Source of the DNA: an uncultured Prevotellaceae bacterium | Lineage (GTDB): Bacteria; Bacteroidota; Bacteroidia; Bacteroidales; Bacteroidaceae | Assembly: GCA_902761905.1 (NCBI GenBank) | Contig: CACWMK010000063.1 | Coordinates: 1 to 36,104, forward strand | Length of the DNA: 36,104 bases | Reading direction: 5' to 3' | Part shown: positions 16,579-25,260 of the stretch, piece by piece | How the letters are laid out: each line of letters begins with the position of its first letter | How positions within the stretch are numbered: the stretch's first letter is position 1 | Program-made: the position numbers and the translations under genes | The notes under the pieces: generated by a model | What the model was told of the DNA's origin: nothing | The model's database searches: none | What the model saw: only the letters and a program-made list of their open reading frames with translations

Positions 16579-17601
16579 ATGAGGACTGTGAAACAGACAT
16601 CTATTACTACTGCAAACGTGCAGAGATTTAGATTATTGTTAGCTGTATCAGTTATTATACTGATAGCAGTTGGTGCATCATATTGGGCTGTCTCTAAAGC
16701 ATTGAAGGCCGAAACCAATGTCCGCTATTCTGGATTGCAAAGTTATGTGGCATCCGAGTTGTGCCGAACTATAAAAGGTATGGAATTGAGTGCCGAAAAT
16801 GTTTTTAATGAAGTTGAAAAACACCTTGTTTCGCCTGATGCTGTTATTGCAGCACTTGAGAGTGAATCTAATCTTAATCCTGATGTACGAGGTTACTTTG
16901 CTGCTTTCGAACCCAACTATTTCAAGGAGAAGGGCAGATGGTTTGAACCATACGTTCATCATACCGATAGTACCAAATTTGAGATGACTCAGGTGGGTTC
17001 TGCCCGTCATGATTATACGCAGTCTAAGTGGTACATACGTGCTAAGGATTTAAAAATGCCATTTTGGTCTAAGCCTTATTATTACTATGATGGCACAAAC
17101 ATCAGCGGACATTATTGCACTTACGTAAAGCCCGTGTTTGATTCTACTGGAAAGCTTGCCTGCGTGTGCGGAGCCGACATTACTTTCGAGTGGCTCTCTA
17201 ACGAGTTGCTTAACATCGACGACAGATGTAGAAATGCTAAGCAGGTAAATATCTACAAACTTACGAGAGATTTTGAGTTCTTCTCAGCGGTATTTGATAA
17301 GGATGGAACATGCTTGGTTCATCCTCAAGATAAAAACGTGGCTATAACTGACGAAGCGATTCTTGGTAATCTGAATGATCACGTAGGTGGAGTTGCCGAG
17401 ATGGATATTGCCGGCGTGCCTTCGGTGGTTTATTATGGTCCGATTGAAGGTATGGAATGGACAATTGCAGTTATTGCTCCAAAAAGCGATGTGCAAAATC
17501 CATTTACCTATATGAGTATAGTTCTTGCACTGATTGCTGTTATAGGTATTGTTGCAGCTTGGATTATATGTAGACGAATAAAGTATGCAGAAAAGGCTTA
17601 A
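16579..17601 (+). CDS. dCache-type membrane sensor without output domain
   Basis: 340 residues: transmembrane helix about 17-37, periplasmic double-Cache domain about 40-305, second transmembrane helix about 309-330, and only ten residues of basic tail (RRIKYAEKA). Cache signatures are FAAFEPNYF, QSKWYIRAKD, FWSKPYYYYDG, CTYVKPVFDSTGKLACVCGADI and GTCLVHPQD, with the distal part ending GMEWTIAVIAP. There is no HAMP, kinase, cyclase or methyl-accepting region, so it cannot signal alone and probably passes ligand state to a partner in the membrane. Its last 17 nt overlap the next sensor gene, which has the same architecture plus HAMP. The ligand is not identifiable. Confidence 0.8.
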   Translation: MRTVKQTSITTANVQRFRLLLAVSVIILIAVGASYWAVSKALKAETNVRYSGLQSYVASELCRTIKGMELSAENVFNEVEKHLVSPDAVIAALESESNLNPDVRGYFAAFEPNYFKEKGRWFEPYVHHTDSTKFEMTQVGSARHDYTQSKWYIRAKDLKMPFWSKPYYYYDGTNISGHYCTYVKPVFDSTGKLACVCGADITFEWLSNELLNIDDRCRNAKQVNIYKLTRDFEFFSAVFDKDGTCLVHPQDKNVAITDEAILGNLNDHVGGVAEMDIAGVPSVVYYGPIEGMEWTIAVIAPKSDVQNPFTYMSIVLALIAVIGIVAAWIICRRIKYAEKA

Positions 17602-19066
17602 AATAAACTTGCAGGTAGTTGGCGAGACGCTGTTGCTGCTGTCTTTATCTTTGGGCTTAGTGTTTTATTTCTCTCACAAGGCTCTAAAGAATGAAGCTTT
17701 GCTCGATGCCGAACAGACTCTCGAAGGCACTGTACAGGATATTGATAATATTCTGCTTAGTGTAGAGCAGGCTACGGGTAATATCTACTACGATTTGCTG
17801 AATCACGTTAATGATTCTAGTCGTATGTACACCTATTGTCGAGAACTTGTCGAAGGAAATCCCAACATCGTTGGTTGTGCGATAGCATATAAGCCTGGAT
17901 ATTTTCCAGGCAAGGATTTGTTTATGGTTTACGTTCATCGTAGAGGTTTCTCTACTGATGTAAAGTCTGATTTGGTTACAACTGATAAATTTACTAACCG
18001 TCCGTATACAGAACAGGTTTGGTTTACTGAGCCAATGAACTCAGGTTATATAGGATGGACAAACCCGTTAAAGGGAGAAGATACCGAGAATGTTCCGCTA
18101 GAAACGTTCTGCTTGCCTTTTACTGATGCAAGCGGCGAGCGTGTTGGAATGATAGGGGTTGATGTGTCGATTAACCAGTTGTCAAAGATAATTCTTGCTG
18201 CCAAACCTTCAGAGCATAGCTACAGCGTTCTGCTGGCTCGAAACGGATCATTTATTGTGCATCCTGACGAAAAGAAACTCGAATCTCAAACAGTTTTCAG
18301 CCAAATGAACGAGGGAGCAGATCCTAGTGTACTTGAAGCTGCTGAAGCTATGGTTGCTGGCGAGACTGGAACCAAAAAATTCAAGATGGACAATCAGGAT
18401 TGGATGGTATTCTATAAGCCTTTCAAACGAGTAGAGTGGGAGGGCAGAAGCCAAGGACCATTGGGATGGAGTGTTGGCGTAGTATATCATGAGGACGATG
18501 TTCATGGTGTGCACAATAAACTGTTGCTGCTTGTGATTGGTATTGCCATTGCTGGCATGCTGCTGTTCTTTTTGCTGGGCAACTGGATTATCCGTATGCA
18601 ACTTAAGCCGCTTAGAATGCTTACCCGTTCGGCACAGCGTATTGCCGAGGGCGACTATAGTGAGATTGTTCCAGATACGAATCGCGATGATGAGATTGGT
18701 CATCTGCAGAATCGCTTCCACAAGATGCAGCGTTCATTACAGTCGCAGGTGGATGAACTTGAACAAGAAACAGAAGAATTACATCATGACAGCGATATAC
18801 TTAGAGCATCGTTTGGCAAGACAGAAGAGGCCGACAGGATGCGAACCTCGTTCCTGCACTATATGACTAATCAGATGGCATTGCCTTCCGAGAGTATCGA
18901 CCGCAGTGTAACCGCACTCTGTAATAACTATCACGACATTACAAAGGAGGAGATAGAAAAGCAGGTAACCAATATTGAGCGTAAGAGTGAGACGCTGGTA
19001 GAACTGCTTAACCATATGTCTCATTTCACTGAGATGGAAGAAGGAAAGGAGGCCGACCATGAGTAA
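17585..19066 (+). CDS. dCache-HAMP sensor with degenerate HisKA-like helix, no ATPase domain
   Basis: 493 residues: transmembrane helix about 12-31, dCache domain about 35-300 (YKPGYFPGKDLFM, EQVWFTEPMNSGYIGWTNP, GERVGMIGVDVS, FIVHPDEKK, GPLGWSVGVVY), second transmembrane helix about 312-335, HAMP about 338-390 (LKPLRMLTRSAQRIAEGDY), then a coiled coil. A final region (about 415-485) aligns with a HisKA dimerisation hairpin: FLHYMTNQMALPSESI corresponds to FLxxMSHExRTPLNxI, so the phosphoacceptor His is Asn429. No HATPase domain follows. It overlaps the first sensor by 17 nt and the third by 8 nt. It may be a dimerisation or adaptor subunit for the third protein. Confidence 0.82.
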   Translation: MQKRLKINLQVVGETLLLLSLSLGLVFYFSHKALKNEALLDAEQTLEGTVQDIDNILLSVEQATGNIYYDLLNHVNDSSRMYTYCRELVEGNPNIVGCAIAYKPGYFPGKDLFMVYVHRRGFSTDVKSDLVTTDKFTNRPYTEQVWFTEPMNSGYIGWTNPLKGEDTENVPLETFCLPFTDASGERVGMIGVDVSINQLSKIILAAKPSEHSYSVLLARNGSFIVHPDEKKLESQTVFSQMNEGADPSVLEAAEAMVAGETGTKKFKMDNQDWMVFYKPFKRVEWEGRSQGPLGWSVGVVYHEDDVHGVHNKLLLLVIGIAIAGMLLFFLLGNWIIRMQLKPLRMLTRSAQRIAEGDYSEIVPDTNRDDEIGHLQNRFHKMQRSLQSQVDELEQETEELHHDSDILRASFGKTEEADRMRTSFLHYMTNQMALPSESIDRSVTALCNNYHDITKEEIEKQVTNIERKSETLVELLNHMSHFTEMEEGKEADHE

Positions 19067-20885
19067 AAGATATCATCTGCTGTCGCGAAAACTCAGTGTG
19101 GGCGTTATGCTGATGGCCGCTCCTATATTTGTTGTGGCGCTGGGTATACTTTATCTTCAGTCGCGCTACCTGATACATCAGGAGGCAATGGAGAGCTCGC
19201 GTAGCCAACTTAATTCTTCGCTTCAGCGCGTTATCAACTATATGGGCACGGTTGAGACTGGTGCCAAAGCTAATGCGTGGATGATTGAAGAGAATCTCAG
19301 CGAAGAACGTATGCTGGCTGTATCGCGCCGTATTGTCGACCTTAATCGCAACGTGGTCAGCAGTTCAATATTTGTTGTGCCAGGATTGTTGCCTAATCAT
19401 CCTAAGAATTTCTCAGTATATTCCGTTAATACTGGTGACACTGTATTAACTACCAGTGAGCCCGAATACGACTATCTTGAGCGGATGTGCTATACCAAGC
19501 CGATAGAGACAGGTAAGGCTTGCTGGGTTGATCCGTTTATCGATTTCACTGAGAGCAGAGTTGATCATAATCAGGCTATTGCCACATATAGCATGCCGCT
19601 TCGTCAGGCTAATGGTCGTATAGCAGGTGTTGTTGCTGTCGACCTGTCATTTAGCAACATGGCCAAGATTCTTAATAATATTGAGCAGGCATACGACAAT
19701 TCGTATTACATTCTGCTTGGCTCAGATGGGCGTTACTTGATACATCCTGACAGTACCCGATTGTTTAATAAGACCATCTTCACTGATGTCGATCCTAAGA
19801 TGGGAGCCGACCTTATCACATTGGGGCACGAGATGACGGCAGGCAAACATGGTTCTTTGGAGATTAATCTTAATAAAACCCTATATCACGTGAGCTATGC
19901 TCCCGTGCCTGATACTGGATGGAGCCTTGCTTTGGTGTGTCCAGATAAGGATGTGATGCATGGTTTCTATAAGATTGGCTACTTAATGATTGGTATCATC
20001 ATTATTGGTCTGTTGCTTATTATTTGGCTTTGCAATCGTATTATAACGGAAACTCTTAGTCCTATTGGTAGTCTGCTTGATAACACCCGCCATTTGGCCG
20101 AGGGTAATTATGATGTGCAGATTCCAAAAGCAGAGGGTAAGGGCGACGATATACGCAAGAATAATGATGATCTAGCAAAATCGCAACAGCAGGCCGACGA
20201 AAACGTTCGCCGCAAGAATCTGTTTATACAGCACGTGGCCCAGCAGATGCGTATGCCGCTTAATGTTATTACCGGCTTTGCCAATGTGCTGCGCGAGAGT
20301 AGTGACAATAAGGATGCGATTGACGCAGAACAGCTCAGCAGTATTGCATCGATGATGAAGAGCAATGCCGTCAACCTGAATCTTATGGTGGTTATGCTTT
20401 TTGATGCCTCAGAGCCGGAATCGGCCGAGGTGATGAAGTGCAGCCGAAAGGATGAGGTGTCATGCAACGATTTTGCTCAGGAGTGTATCAGATATACCAC
20501 CAGTCACTTCCCCAATGCTCATATTCGTTTTACTTCCGAAGTGCCCGATACCTTCTGTATACTCACCAATCGTCTTTATCTTATGCGCACTCTGCGCGAG
20601 TTGCTTTACAATGCAGCTAAGTATACCGATGGAACAAACATCAAACTGGCAGTTACACAGACTGATACTAAAGTAAAATTCACTGTGCAGGATGTTGGAC
20701 CTGGATTGAAAATCGATGCCGACGAGCTGATATTCAAGCCGTTTGTTCGTGAGGGCGATCTGTCTGAAGGCCTCGGTTTAGGCCTGCCGCTAGCTAAGCG
20801 ACACGCCAAGAGTTTGGGTGGCGACCTCATATTCGATTCAGAATATCACGAAGGATGTAGAGTTACAATCGAATTACCTAAATAA
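19059..20885 (+). CDS. dCache-HAMP histidine-kinase-like sensor lacking the phosphoacceptor His
   Basis: 608 residues: transmembrane helix about 13-33, dCache about 38-298 (VVPGLLPNHPKNFSVYS, GKACWVDPFIDF, GRIAGVVAVDLS, GRYLIHPDS, TGWSLALVCP), second transmembrane helix about 305-326, HAMP about 328-372, then a HisKA-like hairpin at about 385-455. FIQHVAQQMRMPLN replaces FLxxMSHExRTPLN, so the His position is Gln395; a His lies three residues earlier (392). The HATPase domain looks complete: N-box LRELLYNAAKYT with Asn518, G1 DVGPG 545-549, F-box IFKPF 558-562, G2 GLGLGL 571-576. It should bind ATP but cannot autophosphorylate in the usual way. It ends the operon; no response regulator is adjacent. 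Confidence 0.87.
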   Translation: MSKRYHLLSRKLSVGVMLMAAPIFVVALGILYLQSRYLIHQEAMESSRSQLNSSLQRVINYMGTVETGAKANAWMIEENLSEERMLAVSRRIVDLNRNVVSSSIFVVPGLLPNHPKNFSVYSVNTGDTVLTTSEPEYDYLERMCYTKPIETGKACWVDPFIDFTESRVDHNQAIATYSMPLRQANGRIAGVVAVDLSFSNMAKILNNIEQAYDNSYYILLGSDGRYLIHPDSTRLFNKTIFTDVDPKMGADLITLGHEMTAGKHGSLEINLNKTLYHVSYAPVPDTGWSLALVCPDKDVMHGFYKIGYLMIGIIIIGLLLIIWLCNRIITETLSPIGSLLDNTRHLAEGNYDVQIPKAEGKGDDIRKNNDDLAKSQQQADENVRRKNLFIQHVAQQMRMPLNVITGFANVLRESSDNKDAIDAEQLSSIASMMKSNAVNLNLMVVMLFDASEPESAEVMKCSRKDEVSCNDFAQECIRYTTSHFPNAHIRFTSEVPDTFCILTNRLYLMRTLRELLYNAAKYTDGTNIKLAVTQTDTKVKFTVQDVGPGLKIDADELIFKPFVREGDLSEGLGLGLPLAKRHAKSLGGDLIFDSEYHEGCRVTIELPK

Positions 20886-20890
20886 AAAAA

Positions 20891-20914
20891 ATAGCTCCCG
20901 AATTTGGGAGCTAT
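20891..20914. terminator. Bidirectional terminator between the sensor operon and htpG
   Basis: A perfect 9-bp stem ATAGCTCCC (20891-20899) with 20906-20914 and a 6-nt loop. On the minus strand it is followed by a long T-run, giving a strong htpG terminator; on the plus strand CTTTGTTATTT gives a weaker one. Confidence 0.8.
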
Positions 20915-20919
20915 CTTTG

Positions 20920-22974
20920 TTATTTAATCAGATCAACTGAACGTTTCAGGAACTTATCAAGTGCCTCTCCTTTTAGCATACCGTTCTGTAGCAGAGCCAG
21001 GTCGATAAGTTGGTGAACCACCGAGTTGCCCTTGGCGTAGTCGGCTATTACAGCCTGCTTCTTGTCCTTCTGCTCCTGTACAGCCTTTTCAGCTTCTGCC
21101 TTCTGGTCCTTGTCCTCTTGTGTCAGCTCGTCGTACTTCTTCTTGTCCTGGGCGGCACGGATGGCAGCCAAACGAGCCTCCTGACCCTTCAGCTCGGCTA
21201 CGATAGGCTTCAGAGCCTCCTCAGTAGCAGCGCTGCTATCGTCCAGCACCTTCTTAACCAGTGGGTGGTCTGAGTTCAGTACCAGATTGAACGAGTCTGC
21301 CATCTGTCCGTAGAATCCCATTCCTGGCTGGAACTTACTCATCTCCTTCATACGGCGCATATACTCGTTCTGTGTGATTACTACAGGACGTGCCTCCGCA
21401 CCTAGAGCATCTACCTGAACCATAAACTCTGTATGGTCTATCTTTGGCAGCTGAGTGCGGAATACTGCTGACAAATTGTCACTCTGATCCTCGCTCAGAT
21501 TGCTCTTTGGTGCATCGCTCTTAACAATCAGACGGTCGATGATGTCGGCGTCTACGCGTGTAAAGTGGCACTTCTCAAACTTCTGCTCCAGAGTCTGGAT
21601 TGTTGGCACATCAAGCTGTCCGTCGAGCAGCAGCACGCTGTAGCCCTTGTCCTGAGCAGCCTTGATGTAGCTGTACTGCTCCTCTTTATCGGTAGCGTAG
21701 AGATATACCAGTTGGTCGTCCTTATCCTTCTGGTTAGCCTCAATCAGAGTCTTGTACTCGTCGAAGGTGAAGTATTTGCCCTCAGTATCCTTGAAGAGAG
21801 CAAACTCCTTAGCGCGATCGTAGAATCCTTCCTCTGAGAGTATACCGTAGTTGATGAAGAGTTTCAGGTCGTCCCACTTTTCCTCATACTCCTTGCGGTT
21901 CTCGCTGAAGATAGCCTTCAGTCGGTCGGCAACCTTCTTTGTGATGTATGTTGAGATCTTTTTAACCTCGCGGTCGCTCTGCAGATATGAGCGGCTTACG
22001 TTCAGAGGGATATCTGGTGAATCGATTACACCATGCAGCAGAGTTAGGAACTCTGGTACGATACCCTCTACCTGATCGGTTACGAATACCTGATTGCAGT
22101 ACAGCTGAATCTTGTTCTTCTGCAGTTCGATGCTCGACTTGATCTTTGGGAAGTACAGGATACCAGTAAGGTTGAATGGGTAGTCCACGTTCAGGTGGAT
22201 CCAGAACAATGGCTCATCGCTCATGGGGTAGAGTGTGCGATAGAAACTCTTGTAGTCCTCATCTTTCAGAGTGCTTGGCGTCTTAGTCCATAGTGGCTCT
22301 ACGCTGTTTATTACGTTATCCTCGTCGGTATCTACCTGCTTGCCGTCCTTCCACTCGGTCTTTTTGCCAAAGGCTACGGGTACAGCCATAAACTTGCAGT
22401 ACTTGTTCAGCAGTCCCTCAAGCTTGTACTTCTCAAGGAACTCCTTACAATCGTCGTCGATGTAGAGAATAATGTCTGATCCGTGGTCAGCACGCTCAGC
22501 ATCGTCTATCTCGTAGGCGGGACTTCCATCGCAGCTCCACTTTACGGCCTTGCTACCATCCTTATAACTCTTGGTGATAATCTCAACCTTCTTTGATACC
22601 ATGAAGCTTGAGTAGAATCCCAATCCGAAGTGGCCGATGATATTGTTGGCGTTGTCCTTGTACTTCTCCAGGAAGTCGGTAACGCCCGAGAATGCAATCT
22701 GGTTGATATACTTGTCGATTTCCTCCTCTGTCATTCCGATACCGTGGTCGCTGATAGTGATAGTACCTTTATCCGTGTCGAGATTTACGCGTACAGTCAG
22801 GTCGCCTAGTTCGCCTTTGAACTCGCCCTGCTGTGCCAGAGTCTTCAACTTCTGTGTAGCGTCGACGGCGTTTGAAACCATCTCGCGGAGGAATATCTCG
22901 TGATCGCTATAGAGAAACTTTTTGATAACGGGGAAGATGTTCTCGGTTGTAACCCCGATGTTACCTTTCTGCAT
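20920..22974 (-). CDS. htpG: Chaperone HtpG (Hsp90)
   Basis: 684 residues, in the normal bacterial to slightly long range. The N-terminal GHKL ATPase domain (about 1-215) shows the adenine/Mg-binding helix EMVSNAVDATQKL, the ISDHGIGMTEEE loop and GHFGLGFYSSFMV. The middle domain (about 240-500) includes the conserved GVIDSPDIPLNVSRSYLQ block with the arginine that contacts the ATP gamma-phosphate. The C-terminal dimerisation domain follows a Lys/Glu/Gln-rich segment (about 600-650), which lengthens the protein. It assists folding of stress-damaged and client proteins in the cytosol. It is alone on its strand between two terminators. No -33/-7 promoter could be assigned in 22975-23035, so another sigma factor or a heat-shock signal is possible. 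Confidence 0.96.
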   Translation of the reverse strand: MQKGNIGVTTENIFPVIKKFLYSDHEIFLREMVSNAVDATQKLKTLAQQGEFKGELGDLTVRVNLDTDKGTITISDHGIGMTEEEIDKYINQIAFSGVTDFLEKYKDNANNIIGHFGLGFYSSFMVSKKVEIITKSYKDGSKAVKWSCDGSPAYEIDDAERADHGSDIILYIDDDCKEFLEKYKLEGLLNKYCKFMAVPVAFGKKTEWKDGKQVDTDEDNVINSVEPLWTKTPSTLKDEDYKSFYRTLYPMSDEPLFWIHLNVDYPFNLTGILYFPKIKSSIELQKNKIQLYCNQVFVTDQVEGIVPEFLTLLHGVIDSPDIPLNVSRSYLQSDREVKKISTYITKKVADRLKAIFSENRKEYEEKWDDLKLFINYGILSEEGFYDRAKEFALFKDTEGKYFTFDEYKTLIEANQKDKDDQLVYLYATDKEEQYSYIKAAQDKGYSVLLLDGQLDVPTIQTLEQKFEKCHFTRVDADIIDRLIVKSDAPKSNLSEDQSDNLSAVFRTQLPKIDHTEFMVQVDALGAEARPVVITQNEYMRRMKEMSKFQPGMGFYGQMADSFNLVLNSDHPLVKKVLDDSSAATEEALKPIVAELKGQEARLAAIRAAQDKKKYDELTQEDKDQKAEAEKAVQEQKDKKQAVIADYAKGNSVVHQLIDLALLQNGMLKGEALDKFLKRSVDLIK

Positions 22975-23034
22975 AATTCTATATATACTTATTTATTAAT
23001 GTTCTGCCATAGAATCTGCAAATACCGTGCCAAA

Positions 23035-23068
23035 CAAAAAAAATCCCTCCGAAGTTAATCGGAGGGAT
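23035..23068 (-). terminator. Intrinsic terminator of rpsA
   Basis: Perfect 9-bp GC-rich stem 23043-23051 with 23060-23068 (ATCCCTCCG), 8-nt loop, followed on the minus strand by eight T and GTTTGG. It lies 26 bp after the rpsA stop. Confidence 0.9.
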
Positions 23069-23094
23069 CTGGTTTTATAGGGTAGGGGTATGAA

Positions 23095-24870
23095 TTACTT
23101 CTCGCCCTTATCCATCTTAGCCTTCAGCTCAGCCAGTACATCGAGATCACCGAGAGTTGTGCTAGCGGCTACGTTCTCGATCTTTGGTGAGTCGTTCTTG
23201 CGAGCAGGCTTCTTAGCGGCCTTCTTCTCCTCACGAGCAGGATCCTCGAAGGTGCGGCTGTGAGAGAGGATGATGCGCTTAGAGTCCTTGTTGAACTCGA
23301 TAACCTTGAACTGGAGAGTCTCACCAGCCTGAGCCTGTGAGCCATCCTCCTTAACGAGGTGCTTAGGAGTAGCGAAGCCCTCAACGTTCTCCTCGAGAGC
23401 GATAACGGCGCCCTTCTCGAGCATCTCGCTGATCTTACCCTCGTGGATAGAACCTACAGCGTACTTACCCTCGAATACATCCCAAGGATTCTCCTCGAGC
23501 TGCTTGTGACCGAGTGAAAGACGACGGTTCTCCTTATCGATATCCAGTACTACAACCTCGATCTGCTCACCTACCTGTGTGAACTCTGAAGGATGCTTAA
23601 CCTTCTTAGTCCAGCTCAGGTCGCTGATGTGGATCAGACCGTCAACACCCTCCTCGAGCTCTACAAATACACCGAAGTTGGTGAAGTTGCGAACCTTAGC
23701 AGTGTGCTTGCTGCCAACAGGATACTTGGTCTCAATAGCCTCCCATGGATCCTCGCGGAGCTGCTTGATACCGAGAGACATCTTGCGCTCGTCGCGGTCC
23801 AGAGTCAGGATAACAGCCTCTACCTCGTCGCCAACCTTCAGGAACTCCTGAGCTGAACGGAGGTGCTGGCTCCATGACATCTCTGAAACGTGGATCAGAC
23901 CCTCAACACCAGGCTGGATCTCAACGAATGCACCGTAGTCAGCGATAACGACTACCTTACCCTTCACGTGGTCGCCCACCTTGAGGTCTGCATCCAGAGC
24001 ATCCCAAGGATGTGGAGTGAGCTGCTTCAGACCGAGAGCGATACGACGCTTCTCATCGTCGAAGTCAAGGATAACAACGTTGATCTTCTGGTCGAGCTCA
24101 ACTACCTTATGAGGATCGTCTACGCGGCCCCAAGACAGGTCAGTGATGTGGATGAGTCCGTCAACACCACCGAGGTCAACGAATACACCGTAAGAAGTGA
24201 TGTTCTTAACGGTACCCTCGAGGATCTGACCTTTTTCGAGTTTACCGATGATCTCCTTCTTCTGTGCCTCGAGCTCAGCCTCGATGAGAGCCTTGTGAGA
24301 TACAACAACATTGCGGAACTCCTGGTTGATCTTAACAACCTTGAACTCCATAGTCTTGCCTACGAACTGGTCGTAGTCGCGTATTGGGTGAACGTCAATC
24401 TGTGATCCGGGGAGGAATGCCTCGATACCGAATACGTCAACGATCATACCGCCCTTAGTGCGGCACTTGATGTAACCCTGGATGATAGCGTCTGCATCGA
24501 GAGCCTCGTTAACCTTCTCCCAAGACTGGCTCAGACGTGCCTTCTTGTGTGAGAGGATCAGCTGACCTTTCTTGTCTTCAGCGCTCTCTACGTAAACCTC
24601 TACCTTGTCGCCGATCTTAAGATCTGGGTTGTAGCGGAATTCAGAAGCGGGGATGATACCGTCGCTCTTGTAGCCGATGTTGACAACAACTTCCTTTTTG
24701 TCAATAGAGATAACTGTGCCCTCTACTACCTGATGGTCGGCAACCTTGTTCAGGGTTTCGTCGTAAGCCTTGTCGAGCTCTTCCTTGCTGATGTTAGCAA
24801 CTGTTCCGTTCTCGAACTCGTCCCAATTGAAATCGTCGAGTGGCTTAACGTTCTTTGTTAATTCTGACAT
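23095..24870 (-). CDS. rpsA: 30S ribosomal protein S1
   Basis: 591 residues with six S1 (OB-fold) repeats beginning near residues 47, 122, 214, 301, 388 and 473. Repeats 3-5 are the most canonical: YGVFVDLGGVDGLIHITDLSW, YGAFVEIQPGVEGLIHVSEMSW and FGVFVELEEGVDGLIHISDLSW. The first two have the divergent form that docks S1 to the 30S subunit; the others bind mRNA. The C-terminus is a Lys/Ala-rich tail followed by LGDLDVLAELKAKMDKGEK. S1 unfolds mRNA at initiation, which matters in Bacteroidetes, where Shine-Dalgarno sites are weak. The gene has a long structured leader (24871-25008). Confidence 0.95.
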   Translation of the reverse strand: MSELTKNVKPLDDFNWDEFENGTVANISKEELDKAYDETLNKVADHQVVEGTVISIDKKEVVVNIGYKSDGIIPASEFRYNPDLKIGDKVEVYVESAEDKKGQLILSHKKARLSQSWEKVNEALDADAIIQGYIKCRTKGGMIVDVFGIEAFLPGSQIDVHPIRDYDQFVGKTMEFKVVKINQEFRNVVVSHKALIEAELEAQKKEIIGKLEKGQILEGTVKNITSYGVFVDLGGVDGLIHITDLSWGRVDDPHKVVELDQKINVVILDFDDEKRRIALGLKQLTPHPWDALDADLKVGDHVKGKVVVIADYGAFVEIQPGVEGLIHVSEMSWSQHLRSAQEFLKVGDEVEAVILTLDRDERKMSLGIKQLREDPWEAIETKYPVGSKHTAKVRNFTNFGVFVELEEGVDGLIHISDLSWTKKVKHPSEFTQVGEQIEVVVLDIDKENRRLSLGHKQLEENPWDVFEGKYAVGSIHEGKISEMLEKGAVIALEENVEGFATPKHLVKEDGSQAQAGETLQFKVIEFNKDSKRIILSHSRTFEDPAREEKKAAKKPARKNDSPKIENVAASTTLGDLDVLAELKAKMDKGEK

Positions 24871-24879
24871 AATTGTAAA

Positions 24880-25008
24880 ATTTGTGCCCCTCGTTTGTGT
24901 GTCGGGGCGGGGTCTGCACAGACGTTTACCAGACCATATTTAAAGGGTTAATAATAGATAGGAGCTAGCGCCTGTTCCGGCCCCTATTCCCCCTACGGGG
25001 GAGAAAAT
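24880..25008 (-). promoter_or_regulatory. Structured 5' leader of rpsA
   Basis: About 140 nt lie between the predicted transcription start and the ATG, with several stems. CCCCC-TAC-GGGGG (24989-25001) is at the 5' end, ATAGG/CCTAT (24958-24962 with 24983-24987) follows, and GCCCC/GGGGC (24886-24890 with 24904-24908) lies just before the start codon. GGTCT at 24911-24915 can pair with AGAC at 24920-24923 or AGACC at 24931-24935, two mutually exclusive hairpins. S1 represses its own translation in other bacteria; a similar role here is inference. Confidence 0.45.
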
Positions 25009-25014
25009 CGGGTG

Positions 25015-25022
25015 CAAAGGTA
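25015..25022 (-). promoter_or_regulatory. -7 element of rpsA
   Basis: TACCTTTG on the minus strand (25022-25015). The -33 position falls inside the heptamer array at 25033-25067, where the nearest match is TTTC at 21-bp spacing. The rest of the 390-bp gap, 25068-25200, is AT-rich with a short GAGCTAGC...CCT motif (near 25111) that also occurs in the rpsA leader (near 24962); no gene is seen. Confidence 0.65.
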
Positions 25023-25032
25023 CTAATATTTT

Positions 25033-25067
25033 TATTGAAAATTGAAAATTGAAAATTGATAATTGAA
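25033..25067. repeat. Heptamer tandem array, unit AATTGAA
   Basis: Five direct 7-bp units (25033-25067); units 1 and 4 have one mismatch each. The array begins 10 bp upstream of the rpsA -7 element. Confidence 0.85.
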
Positions 25068-25202
25068 AGATTTATAGATTATTAACAAAAAAGAAGAGCC
25101 AACTCTCACGAGCTAGCCCCTCCCATTCCAGTTTTAACCTTTTATACTTTACTTTTACTAACTATCAAATTTACAAGTTAATGGCTTCAATTTTAAAGGT
25201 TT

Positions 25203-25248
25203 AAATGAGGCCCGTGGGCATTCTTAACGATGCCTAAAGGCCTCATTT
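25203..25248 (-). terminator. Terminator of gdhA
   Basis: A two-tier hairpin: outer stem AAATGAGGCC (25203-25212) with 25239-25248, and inner stem GGCAT (25217-25221) with ATGCC (25230-25234). On the minus strand the outer stem ends in TTT followed by AAACCTTTAAAA, only a modest T-run. Confidence 0.7.
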
Positions 25249-25260
25249 ATATTACTTTTT

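Noticed and set aside
25033-25067. CRISPR array
   Set aside because: The units are 7 bp and contiguous, with no spacers and no cas genes nearby.
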